This document shows, in pieces, positions 8,991 to 17,030 of a stretch of 64,000 nucleotides of DNA. Origin of the DNA: Bacillus tequilensis KCTC 13622 (lineage in GTDB: Bacteria; Bacillota; Bacilli; Bacillales; Bacillaceae); assembly GCF_000507145.1 (NCBI RefSeq), contig NZ_AYTO01000041.1, forward strand, positions 372,001 through 436,000, written 5' to 3'. The notes under the pieces are model-generated. The model was not told the DNA's origin, searched no databases, and saw only the letters and a program-made list of their open reading frames with translations. A program made the translations under genes and the position numbers. Position 1 is the stretch's first letter; every line of letters begins with the position of its first letter.

Positions 8991-9884
8991 CTACTGAATC
9001 ATTGCTGAAACTTTGTACGGCTGGACAAACTTACATTCATACAAGCCTGCACAAAAGAAATTCTCTTTGCGATTGGCCACTCTCCATCCGTGCCCCTTAA
9101 TGGTATCGAACCATTTTAACGACCGGGCTTCGAGATCCGCCTGGTAAATTCTCGAATAACCATTTTCATCTTGCGTTGCAGTGACATATATAATTCCATC
9201 ATCCTCTGAAAGATCAAGAAACGATTCTTCTTTTCTAATCAAGCTGGATTGTACGGTGAACTCTTCATCAGTCAGCATATTGCGTACAGTGACAGCACCA
9301 TGATTTCCTTTCACAGAACCCATCGCCGCCACCAGCCATTTTCCATGAAATACGAGCATGGATGCCGTCATTCGGGTTTCCTCTTTCTTAACGATTTGGA
9401 CAGTATCACGTGTAAGGTCGTAAGCCCAAATGCCTCCAAAATATTCGTGTATTTGCGTTCCGATGAAAAGACTGCCGCCATGCAGGCACAGCGAACGGAT
9501 AACAGGCGGGTTATGAAAGTCCGCAAAAGGTTTGGCTACGCGCCATGTACCCCCAAAATCCTCCGATACATAAATGCAGTGCTTGCCATGGGCGCAAACA
9601 AACCCGTCGTTTCGGCCGGCAATCGTCCACACTGCTGCATTTGTGGGAAAGCTCGACATCGTCCAGGTTTTCCCTTCGTCAGACGAACGTATGACCGTCC
9701 CTTTTTCACCGACCCCGAATAAGTAAGGCCCTATGTAGCTGATGCAATGTATTTTGCTTTTCAAACGAAAAAGCTTTTTCCAGCCCTGTTCCAAAGAATA
9801 ATGAAAAATGCCTTCTCTTTGTACCGCCACAAAATAACCGGAAAATGCAGATGCAGTGACAGCAGTAGCTCCTTTATGAAACAT
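8991..9884 (-). CDS. ykuO: YkuO, Asp-box repeat protein in flavodoxin operon
   Basis: A 297-aa protein without signal peptide. It contains at least two Asp-box turns (S-x-D-x-G-x-T-W), SSDEGKTW (about 66-73) and SEDFGGTW (about 107-114), typical of beta-propellers of the sialidase/BNR type. I know no biochemical function. Its start overlaps the end of ykuN by 11 bp, so it is translationally coupled and made with the two flavodoxins under Fur control. An enzymatic role on carbohydrates is doubtful because it looks cytoplasmic; a scaffold in iron limitation is only inference. Confidence 0.85.
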   Translation of the reverse strand: MFHKGATAVTASAFSGYFVAVQREGIFHYSLEQGWKKLFRLKSKIHCISYIGPYLFGVGEKGTVIRSSDEGKTWTMSSFPTNAAVWTIAGRNDGFVCAHGKHCIYVSEDFGGTWRVAKPFADFHNPPVIRSLCLHGGSLFIGTQIHEYFGGIWAYDLTRDTVQIVKKEETRMTASMLVFHGKWLVAAMGSVKGNHGAVTVRNMLTDEEFTVQSSLIRKEESFLDLSEDDGIIYVTATQDENGYSRIYQADLEARSLKWFDTIKGHGWRVANRKENFFCAGLYECKFVQPYKVSAMIQ

Positions 9885-10350
9885 GGCTTTTTTCCTTGTT
9901 CATATAATCAGCCCAAGCAAGAAAACCTTTCGCAAACGCTCGGCAGCTTTCTGCATCTTCATCTGTTTCAGGCGCCAGTTCGATTTTCAATGTTTCCTGG
10001 TAAACAGCAGCTCCCGCCTCTTGCAGCATGGAACTGAATAAATTGACGGCTTCACAAAACTTTGGATATGAATAATCTCCTGATCCGAAGCAGGCTGTTT
10101 TTAAACCATTAAGCTGAAGCTGTTTAACCGCTTCAAAAAAATCCTCCGCTTCGTAAGGCAGATCGCCATCGCCCCATGTATAGGTGCCAATCAGCACATA
10201 ATCGTAGGATGTCAAAGCAGTTACATCTACATCTTCTATCTCGATACAGTCAATGTCCAGCTCATATTCTTGAAGCGCATCTCTTATAATCACAGCAATA
10301 TCTTCTGTATTTCCTGACATGCTGGCATATGTAATCAAGGCTTTAGCCAT
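9874..10350 (-). CDS. ykuN: Flavodoxin YkuN
   Basis: A 158-aa flavodoxin with FMN phosphate loop TYASMSGNTEDIA (about 7-19), the Trp-containing loop IGTYTWGDGDLPYEAEDF (about 56-73) and FGSGDYSYPKFCEAV (about 88-102). It is the first gene of the iron-repressed ykuNOP operon. Two Fur boxes lie directly upstream (10368 and 10405). In B. subtilis it serves as a low-potential electron carrier when iron is short. The ATG at 10350 is preceded by GGGGTG. Confidence 0.94.
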   Translation of the reverse strand: MAKALITYASMSGNTEDIAVIIRDALQEYELDIDCIEIEDVDVTALTSYDYVLIGTYTWGDGDLPYEAEDFFEAVKQLQLNGLKTACFGSGDYSYPKFCEAVNLFSSMLQEAGAAVYQETLKIELAPETDEDAESCRAFAKGFLAWADYMNKEKSHVS

Positions 10351-10367
10351 GTTATCACCCCATCAAT

Positions 10368-10382
10368 TGATAATGATTTTCA
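10368..10382. promoter_or_regulatory. Fur box proximal to ykuN
   Basis: TGATAATGATTTTCA matches the 7-1-7 Fur consensus (TGATAATnATTATCA) at 14 of 15 positions. It lies 18 bp upstream of the ykuN start. Confidence 0.85.
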
Positions 10383-10404
10383 ATACCATATGTATCACTT
10401 TAAA

Positions 10405-10419
10405 TGATAATGATTTTCA
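10405..10419. promoter_or_regulatory. Fur box distal to ykuN
   Basis: A second TGATAATGATTTTCA, identical to the proximal copy and 37 bp away. Paired Fur dimers fit strong iron repression of ykuNOP. Confidence 0.85.
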
Positions 10420-10433
10420 TTGTCAATACAGAA

Positions 10434-10464
10434 AATAAAAAAAGACAGCACATCGCTGTCTCTT
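10434..10464 (-). terminator. Terminator of ccpC
   Basis: On the minus strand AGACAGC and GCTGTCT pair around GATGT and are followed by TTTTTTT. It overlaps the end of ccpC and insulates it from ykuN. Confidence 0.85.
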
Positions 10465-11344
10465 AAAATGGATTTTCCTGATCAAGCATATCCTTTATTA
10501 CTTGAACAAAAGCTTGAACTTGCTTCAGCTCAAAGGCAGGTTCATAGCCTAATAGCCATGTATCCCGTCCGATCGGATGCTCTTTCGTATCTAGCAGAGG
10601 CATTTTGTTGACTTTATCTTCGTTTTGAAGGGTAACAGACGGCAAAATGGCATAACCGATTCCGTGCAGTGCCATTTGTTTGCACGTTTCAATCTGGTCA
10701 ACCAAGATCGTCTGTTTTGGCGACGTTTTGAATTTCTGATGCCACCAGTGCTGAATTTCCTGATAATACGTGCTGTCGCTTTTAAACTGGATAAACGGCC
10801 GTTCTGTATGGGCAATATCTTCGATGCAGGATATTTCAGTATCTACTAAATACAGGTGATCTGTCATTAAGTAGTCTTTACGGCCCTTCCACTCAGGGTT
10901 TCCCCTTATAATGCCGATATGAACCTGATCCTCATATAAGCTTTTCAGCATTTCGCTGCTCCAGCCGGTAATGAGCGATATCTTTGCATTCGGATACTTT
11001 TCCACATACGCCTTTAGGACTTTTGGGAGCCAATGCTGACCGATTATGGAGGCGACAGCAAGCTTCAGTGTGCCGTGAATCTCACCTTCAAGCTCATCAA
11101 TATTTTCTCTTATTCTTTCCTGCTCTAACGTCGCATCATTCGCGAACTGAATAATTTTCTCACCGGCCGGCGTTACCGTTAATCCTTTTTGGGATCTTAA
11201 AAAGATTTTTGTGCCCCACGCCTTTTCAATTGTTTGTAAGCGCTGAGATAAAGCCGGCTGAGACACAAAAAGCCGTTCAGCCGCCTTTCTCATGTTTAAC
11301 TCCTCAGCTAAAACTACGAGCATATGAAGCTCTTGAAGCTGCAT
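10463..11344 (-). CDS. ccpC: LysR-type regulator CcpC of TCA-cycle genes
   Basis: A 293-aa LysR-family regulator that represses citB, citZ and its own gene in B. subtilis, with citrate as effector. The N-terminal winged helix-turn-helix contains AAERLFVSQPALSQRLQTIE (about 21-40); the rest is the two-lobed periplasmic-binding-like effector domain. Length is normal for the family. ATG at 11344 with AGGAGG upstream. It is a single gene between the Fur-controlled flavodoxin operon and darB. Confidence 0.92.
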   Translation of the reverse strand: MQLQELHMLVVLAEELNMRKAAERLFVSQPALSQRLQTIEKAWGTKIFLRSQKGLTVTPAGEKIIQFANDATLEQERIRENIDELEGEIHGTLKLAVASIIGQHWLPKVLKAYVEKYPNAKISLITGWSSEMLKSLYEDQVHIGIIRGNPEWKGRKDYLMTDHLYLVDTEISCIEDIAHTERPFIQFKSDSTYYQEIQHWWHQKFKTSPKQTILVDQIETCKQMALHGIGYAILPSVTLQNEDKVNKMPLLDTKEHPIGRDTWLLGYEPAFELKQVQAFVQVIKDMLDQENPF

Positions 11345-11461
11345 GTCGTCCTCCTTTTTATCATCAATAAGGTTTTCTTATCTCCCATTCTAATAAAATC
11401 TTAGTTTCCGGTTCAAGTCCTAATTATGTATGCGCTTTCTTTTATAACATGGCAATATAAC

Positions 11462-11482
11462 AAAAATAGGCTGAATAGCCTA
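11462..11482 (-). terminator. Terminator overlapping the darB stop
   Basis: TAGGCT and AGCCTA pair around GAAT, with TTTTTG following on the minus strand. The stop codon of darB is part of the stem. Confidence 0.75.
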
Positions 11483-11923
11483 CTTATTTAATGAGCGTAT
11501 ATGCTTATTCAATTCCTTTAAAACCACTCTTCTTGTAAAAATCCCTTCAAATACCTGCTCGTCATTTTCAACACAGACAAATCCGTTATTAATGACCATG
11601 CCAAATCCTTTCATAATCGGATCATTGATATGGAGACGCGGAATATCAGTCAGCATGACCTCCTGAACCGTAATTTGGTCAAGCTTTTCAAACTCAATTC
11701 GTTCAAGCCCGAAAATGCTGTTCATGATCATATTTGTACCGATTAAACCATGTAAACGATAGGAAGGATCAAGAACCGGGATGGCTGTGTATCCGGTTTT
11801 TGTCAGCACTAATAATGCGTGCTCAAGATTGTTGCCGACTTGAACGTGCGCTACTTTGTCCGCCTCAATCATAAACTGTCCGACTGTTGCCTCAAGAAGC
11901 TGGTCTGATTGTAAGCTTATCAT
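11480..11923 (-). CDS. darB: Cyclic-di-AMP receptor DarB (YkuL), tandem CBS protein
   Basis: A 147-aa protein made of two CBS domains (about 10-70 and 80-140) with no catalytic domain. The linker NMIMNSIFGLERIEFEKLDQ joins the two CBS motifs. In B. subtilis DarB (YkuL) binds c-di-AMP, and in the unbound state it stimulates the (p)ppGpp synthetase Rel and pyruvate carboxylase, linking potassium status to the stringent response. ATG at 11923. Monocistronic; its own stop codon lies in the terminator stem. Confidence 0.9.
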   Translation of the reverse strand: MISLQSDQLLEATVGQFMIEADKVAHVQVGNNLEHALLVLTKTGYTAIPVLDPSYRLHGLIGTNMIMNSIFGLERIEFEKLDQITVQEVMLTDIPRLHINDPIMKGFGMVINNGFVCVENDEQVFEGIFTRRVVLKELNKHIRSLNK

Positions 11924-12017
11924 GTTTTCGACCCCTTTTCATTTTCATCAACAATACATTCCCTATATTACAATAATATAAACTTTATCAGTATTTGTCG
12001 AAAAGTTTCCTTTCATT

Positions 12018-12044
12018 AAAAAAGATACTCTTTGTGTGAGTATC
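12018..12044 (-). terminator. Terminator of abbA
   Basis: GATACTC and GAGTATC pair around TTTGTGT; on the minus strand TTTTTTAATG follows. Confidence 0.85.
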
Positions 12045-12061
12045 AATTATAGGGTGTTCCA

Positions 12062-12259
12062 TTAATTTTCAAATCGAAATCGGTCGTAAAGCGTTACAAG
12101 TTTTTTGTAGGTGATTCCGTCAACGTTTTTGGTTCCTGTCTCTATATCGTTGATCTCACTGCTCAAAAGCTCGATGGCATATTCATGATTGATCAGGATA
12201 TTCAGCAGAAGTTTTTGTTCTTCTTCTGTAAATCGTTCACTGATAAGACTCATTTGCAA
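12062..12259 (-). CDS. abbA: AbrB antirepressor AbbA
   Basis: A 65-aa helical protein (start TTG 12259 or ATG 12253). In B. subtilis AbbA binds the DNA-binding domain of the transition-state regulator AbrB, mimicking DNA, and relieves repression at the onset of sporulation or biofilm formation. Acidic patches fit DNA mimicry: SSEINDIETG and the many Glu in ERFTEEEQK. Expression is activated by Spo0A~P, and a perfect 0A box lies 103 bp upstream (12362). Ribosome site GGGGG. It lies between ykuK and darB, with its own terminator. Confidence 0.92.
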   Translation of the reverse strand: MQMSLISERFTEEEQKLLLNILINHEYAIELLSSEINDIETGTKNVDGITYKKLVTLYDRFRFEN

Positions 12260-12361
12260 TCAGGCCCCCTGTTTTATACTGAATACCTCTGAAAGCAAGA
12301 CAACTTACTTTCAGCTCTACCGCTAGAATAAGTAATCAGAAAACAAACGTCAACCGCATAA

Positions 12362-12368
12362 TTCGACA
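12362..12368 (-). promoter_or_regulatory. Candidate Spo0A box upstream of abbA
   Basis: TGTCGAA on the minus strand is an exact match to the 7-bp 0A box. It lies in the ykuK-abbA gap, consistent with known Spo0A~P control of abbA. A 7-mer can occur by chance, so confidence is moderate. Confidence 0.5.
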
Positions 12369-12392
12369 TTTCCCTTGGCTTTTCAGCCGGAA

Positions 12393-12911
12393 TTATTTTG
12401 TGAAACGATTTGCATAGCTGAAGGCAGTATAGGAATCTGGTTTTATTTTCGCCTCAATTCCCATGGAAGTGATGCGTCCTGTCATTTCTTGAATCAGATC
12501 TTTCGTGAGCCCTTTTTTCCCAATATCCAAGTGAACTTCAAAGGTAAGATCCGCCCCCTCACCTGTAAAGGGCAGGAGCAGATCGGTAATATTCATTAAG
12601 TGTCCATCAAGAATATAAGCGGCCGTTTCTTGGCTGTACGCCGTTTCTAACGAAATCTTTTCCCGAAGGCTATGTATGGGTCTGTCGACTGTATGATTTT
12701 TCAAGCAGCCCCAAGCTCCCTTGCCTGTACGATGCAAATGCAATGCGGTAATAAACTTTGTGTAATCGCGGTAGACCTGTGAATCGGTTCCGATCGATAA
12801 CACATAGGAAGAACGGGGATCCTTTCGAACAAAGGCTTTAAGCCGTTCCATCACATCTTGAAAGGTCATCTGTGCTTCTGAAAGATTATAAAATAGAAAA
12901 GAATCAGCCAT
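12393..12911 (-). CDS. ykuK: YkuK, DUF458 RNase H-like protein
   Basis: A 172-aa protein of the DUF458 family, predicted to have a ribonuclease H-like fold. The segment VLSIGTDSQVYRDYTKFITAL carries the first-strand Asp residue. Function is unknown. I chose the ATG at 12911, which has AAAGGAG 7 nt upstream; an in-frame start at 12950 lacks one. It lies 109 bp downstream of ykuJ on the same strand. Confidence 0.85.
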   Translation of the reverse strand: MADSFLFYNLSEAQMTFQDVMERLKAFVRKDPRSSYVLSIGTDSQVYRDYTKFITALHLHRTGKGAWGCLKNHTVDRPIHSLREKISLETAYSQETAAYILDGHLMNITDLLLPFTGEGADLTFEVHLDIGKKGLTKDLIQEMTGRITSMGIEAKIKPDSYTAFSYANRFTK

Positions 12912-13020
12912 GACGACACTCCTTTTCAAGGATTTACAACCATGAAACAAGTATGTTCCTTATCGTTTATTTCGATTACTTTTTGCAAAACGGAAGCTTG
13001 CTCTCCCCAGTTCAGGAATC

Positions 13021-13260
13021 CTACTGAAGAAGTTCAAAGATTTCGATTGAAACCATGTCGATATTATCAAACGGATATGTGTTAGGTTTTTCACCTTTTT
13101 GGAAAACCGTCAGTTCAAACGTTTGATTTTTTTCGAAATATTTAACACTGCATATTTTCTCACCATTCACTTCGAAATAACGCTGCATTGGCTCGTTAGC
13201 CGCTTCCGCCGTTTCTTGCAGACTTTGCAGCCGTGTGATGATACCCATTAATTGTGACAT
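13021..13260 (-). CDS. ykuJ: Small conserved protein YkuJ (DUF1797)
   Basis: A 79-aa soluble protein matching the YkuJ family, for which a structure but no function is known. An N-terminal helix (LMGIITRLQSLQETAEA) is followed by a beta-rich half (EKICSVKYFEKNQTFELTVFQ) and a short C-terminal helix (IEIFELLQ). Good AAAGGAG site before the ATG at 13260. Confidence 0.85.
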   Translation of the reverse strand: MSQLMGIITRLQSLQETAEAANEPMQRYFEVNGEKICSVKYFEKNQTFELTVFQKGEKPNTYPFDNIDMVSIEIFELLQ

Positions 13261-13747
13261 TCTAAAAAAAGACTCCTTTCAAAAAGCAACTTCAAATCAA
13301 CAAGTATTTATTATAATACAAGTTCTATTGAGCATCATACCATAAAGTCGGACTGGATGGCATTTTCACTGCTGAATTTAAGAAAAGAAAAAAAGAGAAA
13401 AAACGATTTTCCTTTAGTTTGAGGCTTTTTTTGAATGTCATACACACAATTATGATTTTTTTCAAATATCCAAGCATCAAGAAAGCTTTTTTGCCATTTG
13501 ATTAAAAAATTTTTTTGTCATTCCTAGTGAAACTCACATGGCCAAACTACTCAGCAGTCATAATGACTACGAGACCTTAAAACGGATTATTGCTTTGAAA
13601 TTATGTAATAATGAAATGAATCCCGCCGCATTTTCCGTGTAACAGCTCTTGCACGGCCGCTGCAGCATTGGTTCGGGAGTTCGGGCTCAACGTTTTCCAC
13701 TAATAAGGTCTATGGTTTCATTGGATTGTCTTATGCTCTAGGCAAAT
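13261..13747. other. ykuJ-fsrA intergenic region
   Basis: About 490 bp without a secure gene. It contains the ykuJ promoter (TATAAT on the minus strand near 13310), A/T tracts (13380-13520), and a less A+T-rich stretch at 13538-13740 with a 34-codon plus-strand ORF (13538-13642) that has no ribosome site. See findings. Confidence 0.5.
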
Positions 13748-13833
13748 AAAAAAACTTGGCGGGGGTAGCGCCAAGCTTTTTTGGATCTTGATCTGATAGA
13801 GGGGTTGGGGAACAGAGAGTAGCTTCTCTCTAT
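13748..13833 (-). ncRNA. fsrA: Iron-sparing small RNA FsrA
   Basis: FsrA is the Fur-repressed small RNA of B. subtilis that blocks translation of iron-rich proteins such as succinate dehydrogenase, aconitase and the lutABC products. The roughly 86-nt transcript starts near 13833, about 7 nt after a TATCAT -10. It has a 5' hairpin (AGAGAGAAGCTACTCTCT), unpaired C-rich segments (TTCCCCAACCCC), and a terminator (CTTGGCG and CGCCAAG) with CTACCCC in its loop and seven T residues. Position between ykuI and ykuJ, size and C-rich loops all fit. Confidence 0.9.
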
Positions 13834-13839
13834 AAATAA

Positions 13840-13869
13840 ATGATAATGATTCTCAGTATCAATGTCAAT
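13840..13869 (-). promoter_or_regulatory. fsrA promoter with Fur box
   Basis: On the minus strand TTGACA (13869-13864) and TATCAT (13845-13840) are 18 bp apart by coordinates, and 13841-13855 reads TGATAATGATTCTCA, a Fur 7-1-7 box with one mismatch covering the -10. Iron-loaded Fur would block RNA polymerase directly. Confidence 0.88.
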
Positions 13870-13895
13870 CGTTTTTTGATATTTTTTTCAATTCA

Positions 13896-13919
13896 TAAAA
13901 AAAGACGGCCTTTCAGCCG
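13896..13919 (-). terminator. Terminator of ykuI
   Basis: GCGGCT and GGCCGT pair with G-U wobble around GAAA on the minus strand, followed by seven T residues, immediately after the ykuI stop. Confidence 0.75.
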
Positions 13920-15143
13920 CTAAATCAGTCCATCCTGCTCATATAAATAAGAATAAGGCAAATCTATAAATAAATACATCTGATCATCCATCGGATAAGA
14001 AAACGTTCTGATCATTTCACCTGTTTCCAAATCACTGTACAAATCACTGAAAAATCCTTTTCTGAGATTTCTCATTCTCATGATGTTCTCCAAAAAATAA
14101 GGACGCCAGCTCCAATTCTTTTCCGCGTATTCCGGCTGGTAAACCCATTCGCCATCTTGTTTAAACACATTTCCCGTCAGCTGATCGCCTTCTTCATCAC
14201 ACATGTAAATTCGAAAGCTGCAATCTGTCAGCTCTTCCGCCAGCTTTTTAATAAACTCATCATCAGAAGACAGACTGTTTTTTCTCAAAGATGTCACAGC
14301 TTGATGCACTCTTTTGTAAAACTGTTCAGAGTGCTCATAGACGGTTTCAAGCTTCTTTTTCTCATGTGTGATAAATTGGTGAAATTCAGTTTTAAGTCTT
14401 TGTTTTAATGTATCTCTCTCTAAAAACGTTTCGTTCGGAGACACCAAGTAATAGCCTTGAAAATAGCGGCCTCCGTTTCTCCAAGCGTACTGAAGCTGGA
14501 AGTTGGCCTCAATGTCTTCATACAGCAGCGCCGCACCGATTTTTCTGGCCAATAAAGAGATGCTGTACAGCACATGCTCATATGAAGGTGACGGCTGTGA
14601 TACTTTCAGCGCCTGCAAATCAATTTTTAACAGATCTGGTGAGAGCAGGGCAATTCTGTCCAAGTTGCTGCTTTCTTTTCCGATGTTATCGACTGCGATT
14701 TTAATTCCGTATGTACGATAGTAGGCAAGCATATGGTAGAGCTGCTCAATGTCTCCTTCAAAATTGTGCTCCGTAATTTCAAGCACAAACCGATGAAGTT
14801 CGATTCCTTTTGCTTCATATTCTTTCAGAAGCTCGAGAAAGCTTTCGCCATGATCAAGCATCAGCAGATTGGCATCCTGATTCATAAAAATCAGCAGATC
14901 TGAATCGGCCTCTAAAAAACGGTCAAGAGCCTGGCGGATAATTCTGTTATCAACCTCTAGTTTATATTCTTCGGGTATCCCCGCGTCTAAAAAGAAGGGC
15001 CCGAGGCTTTGGATTTCTGAATCTGCCAAAATGCGTCCAAGCACCTCATATCCGACAATTTTCTGTTCCTCAGCACTGAAAATCGCCTGGTAATATGGGA
15101 GGACATCATCCATGTTCGTTAAAATATCAAGTGGATCCAACAT
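13920..15143 (-). CDS. ykuI: EAL-domain c-di-GMP binding protein YkuI
   Basis: A 407-aa cytosolic protein with an N-terminal EAL domain (about 1-245) and a C-terminal PAS-like YkuI_C domain (about 260-400) joined by a long helix. EAL signatures are VGYEVLGRI (EVL instead of EAL), FVLEITEHN, and VDNIGKESSNLDRI where active phosphodiesterases carry DDFG. The degenerate loop agrees with the known behaviour of B. subtilis YkuI, which binds c-di-GMP but shows no hydrolysis. It is co-oriented with fadH, 63 bp downstream, and its terminator directly precedes the fsrA promoter. Confidence 0.9.
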   Translation of the reverse strand: MLDPLDILTNMDDVLPYYQAIFSAEEQKIVGYEVLGRILADSEIQSLGPFFLDAGIPEEYKLEVDNRIIRQALDRFLEADSDLLIFMNQDANLLMLDHGESFLELLKEYEAKGIELHRFVLEITEHNFEGDIEQLYHMLAYYRTYGIKIAVDNIGKESSNLDRIALLSPDLLKIDLQALKVSQPSPSYEHVLYSISLLARKIGAALLYEDIEANFQLQYAWRNGGRYFQGYYLVSPNETFLERDTLKQRLKTEFHQFITHEKKKLETVYEHSEQFYKRVHQAVTSLRKNSLSSDDEFIKKLAEELTDCSFRIYMCDEEGDQLTGNVFKQDGEWVYQPEYAEKNWSWRPYFLENIMRMRNLRKGFFSDLYSDLETGEMIRTFSYPMDDQMYLFIDLPYSYLYEQDGLI

Positions 15144-15206
15144 GTTATCACCTGCTTCTCTATCTTTGTCTGATTATACCACATTGAATCCAAAGATTAA
15201 TATGCT

Positions 15207-15971
15207 TTAAAACGGATAAGGATTCAGCCATTGCCCCCCGTCCATTGTAATACAATCCCCATTTATATAGGATGCTTCGTCAGAAAGCAAAAACGCAGCC
15301 AATGCGGCGATCTCCTCCGGCGTGCCCAGCCGGCCGAGAGGAACACTGTTCATTGTGCGGGCCTTCGCTTTTTCCGATTCAAAAAGCTTCTCTGCCCCTC
15401 CTGTTCGTTCAATCGGTCCGGGTGCGATCGCGTTTGAGCGGATTCCGTATTGGCTTCCCCACTCAACGGCCAGCGTTCTTGTCAGTGACAAAACCCCTGC
15501 TTTAGCTGCAGCGGAATGAACAACCCCAGCTCCCGCTCCCCAAGCGTACGTAGCGGCCATATTTAAGATAACGCCCTTCTGCTCCTGCTCGATCCAATGC
15601 TTTGCCGCGGCTTGGCTGCAAAAGAATGTGCCGTTTAAAACAATCTCAATAACAGCTTTCCATCCATTGGGCGTCAGCTTTTCCGCCGGGCAAATAAAAT
15701 TACCGGCCGCATTGTTAATCAGCGCATCAAGCCTGCCAAAGGCTTTTATCGCTTCTGTAATCATGTCTGAAGCAGCGGAATCTGAACGGACATCCATTTG
15801 AAAACAGGCAATCTGTCCCTCATAGGTCTCAATTTCTCTTTTCGTTTCCTCAAGCGCCTCCCGATTCCTCCCTGTCACCATGACGTACCAGCCTGATTCA
15901 GCCAGTTTTTTTGCTATCGCTTTTCCCATGCCGCTTGACCCACCGGTAATGATAACCGCTTTTTTCCCCAT
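15207..15971 (-). CDS. fadH: 2,4-dienoyl-CoA reductase FadH (YkuF)
   Basis: A short-chain dehydrogenase/reductase (254 aa) used in beta-oxidation of unsaturated fatty acids. It has the NADP-binding motif TGGSSGMGKAIA (about 9-20), NNAAGNF (about 87) and an Ala-rich catalytic region AATYAWGAGAGVVHSAAAKAG, where Tyr and Lys occupy unusual spacing as in dienoyl-CoA reductases. The ATG at 15971 has AGGAGGG 7 nt upstream; a longer in-frame start would run through the FadR operator. That operator covers the promoter region, indicating derepression by long-chain acyl-CoA. Confidence 0.9.
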   Translation of the reverse strand: MGKKAVIITGGSSGMGKAIAKKLAESGWYVMVTGRNREALEETKREIETYEGQIACFQMDVRSDSAASDMITEAIKAFGRLDALINNAAGNFICPAEKLTPNGWKAVIEIVLNGTFFCSQAAAKHWIEQEQKGVILNMAATYAWGAGAGVVHSAAAKAGVLSLTRTLAVEWGSQYGIRSNAIAPGPIERTGGAEKLFESEKAKARTMNSVPLGRLGTPEEIAALAAFLLSDEASYINGDCITMDGGQWLNPYPF

Positions 15972-15987
15972 GTTTCTCCCTCCTGTT

Positions 15988-16007
15988 ATGAATGAATACT
16001 CATTCAA
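15988..16007. promoter_or_regulatory. FadR (YsiA) operator upstream of fadH
   Basis: TGAATGAATACTCATTCA is an almost perfect palindrome matching the Bacillus FadR consensus (TGAATGAnTAnTCATTCA). It lies 17 bp upstream of the fadH ATG, so FadR would block transcription until acyl-CoA is bound. Confidence 0.9.
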
Positions 16008-16113
16008 TATTATTCTATCATTATATGCATGCCTCTGTCAGTACATGCTGACATGAGATTTTTTCAAGATACAGATGATATAATAGAAAAACTCTATTAA
16101 AGGTTGGTTTGAA

Positions 16114-16974
16114 ATGAAAAAGATGTCCAGAAGACAATTCCTAAAAGGAACGTTCGGAGCTCTTGCTGCCGGGGCTTTAGCGGCCGGCGGCGGATACGGC
16201 TATGCCCGATATCTTGAGCCGCATATGATCGAGACAACCGAACGCACAATCAAAAGCTCTCTCATTCCGCGCGGGTTTGACGGTTTTAAAATCGTACAGT
16301 TCAGTGATACACACTTGAGTGATTATTTTACTCTTGAAGATTTACAAACTGTCATCCTGACAATTAATGAATGTACACCTGATTTGATTGTTTTTACAGG
16401 TGATATTATCGATAATCCTGATACGTATCAGCACCATCAAGCAGTCATTCCATTACTGAGAAAACTGAATGCTCCCTTTGGCAAGCTTTGTATATACGGC
16501 AATCATGATCATGGAGGTTATGGAACAGCTGTTTACAAAAGCCTGATGACGGCCGGCGGTTTTACAGTATACCGCAATGGCTATCAAACAGTGCCGCTTG
16601 CAGATGGCAGCGAAATCGAGATTGCATCACTTGATGACTTAATGCTCGGAAACCCAGATTATGAAGGCATCCTTTCACGGCTTAGCGAAAAACTTTTTTC
16701 CATCCTGCTCGTCCATGAACCTGATGCGGCCTTGAAAACAACTGGATATCCGGTGAATCTTCAGCTTTCCGGGCATACACACGGCGGCCAGATTCAGCTG
16801 CCTTTTTACGGACCGATTATTACACCTCCATATGGAAAGGTCTACACAGAAGGAATGTATCAAACAGGAAACACTCATATTTACGTAAACCGCGGCCTCG
16901 GGATGACCAGACTGCCGTTGCGGTTTCTATCCAAGCCAGAAATCACTGTCTTTACCTTAAAAAGCACGAATTAA
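16114..16974 (+). CDS. ykuE: Tat-exported metallophosphoesterase YkuE
   Basis: A 286-aa calcineurin-like phosphoesterase. The N-terminus MKKMSRRQFLKG plus an Ala/Gly-rich hydrophobic stretch (to about 32) is a twin-arginine signal. Metal-ligand motifs follow in order: FSDTHLSD (about 62), FTGDIIDNP (about 95), GNHDHGG (about 129) and SGHTHGGQIQ (about 222). B. subtilis YkuE is exported by a minimal Tat system and ends up wall-bound. A weak ribosome site (AAAGGTTGG) precedes the ATG. ykuD follows with a 56-bp gap. Confidence 0.9.
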   Translation: MKKMSRRQFLKGTFGALAAGALAAGGGYGYARYLEPHMIETTERTIKSSLIPRGFDGFKIVQFSDTHLSDYFTLEDLQTVILTINECTPDLIVFTGDIIDNPDTYQHHQAVIPLLRKLNAPFGKLCIYGNHDHGGYGTAVYKSLMTAGGFTVYRNGYQTVPLADGSEIEIASLDDLMLGNPDYEGILSRLSEKLFSILLVHEPDAALKTTGYPVNLQLSGHTHGGQIQLPFYGPIITPPYGKVYTEGMYQTGNTHIYVNRGLGMTRLPLRFLSKPEITVFTLKSTN

Positions 16975-17030
16975 TGTAGCAGGATGGACTCCTCCTCAAT
17001 ACTAATAAGTAAAAAAGGAGGCTGTGGAAA

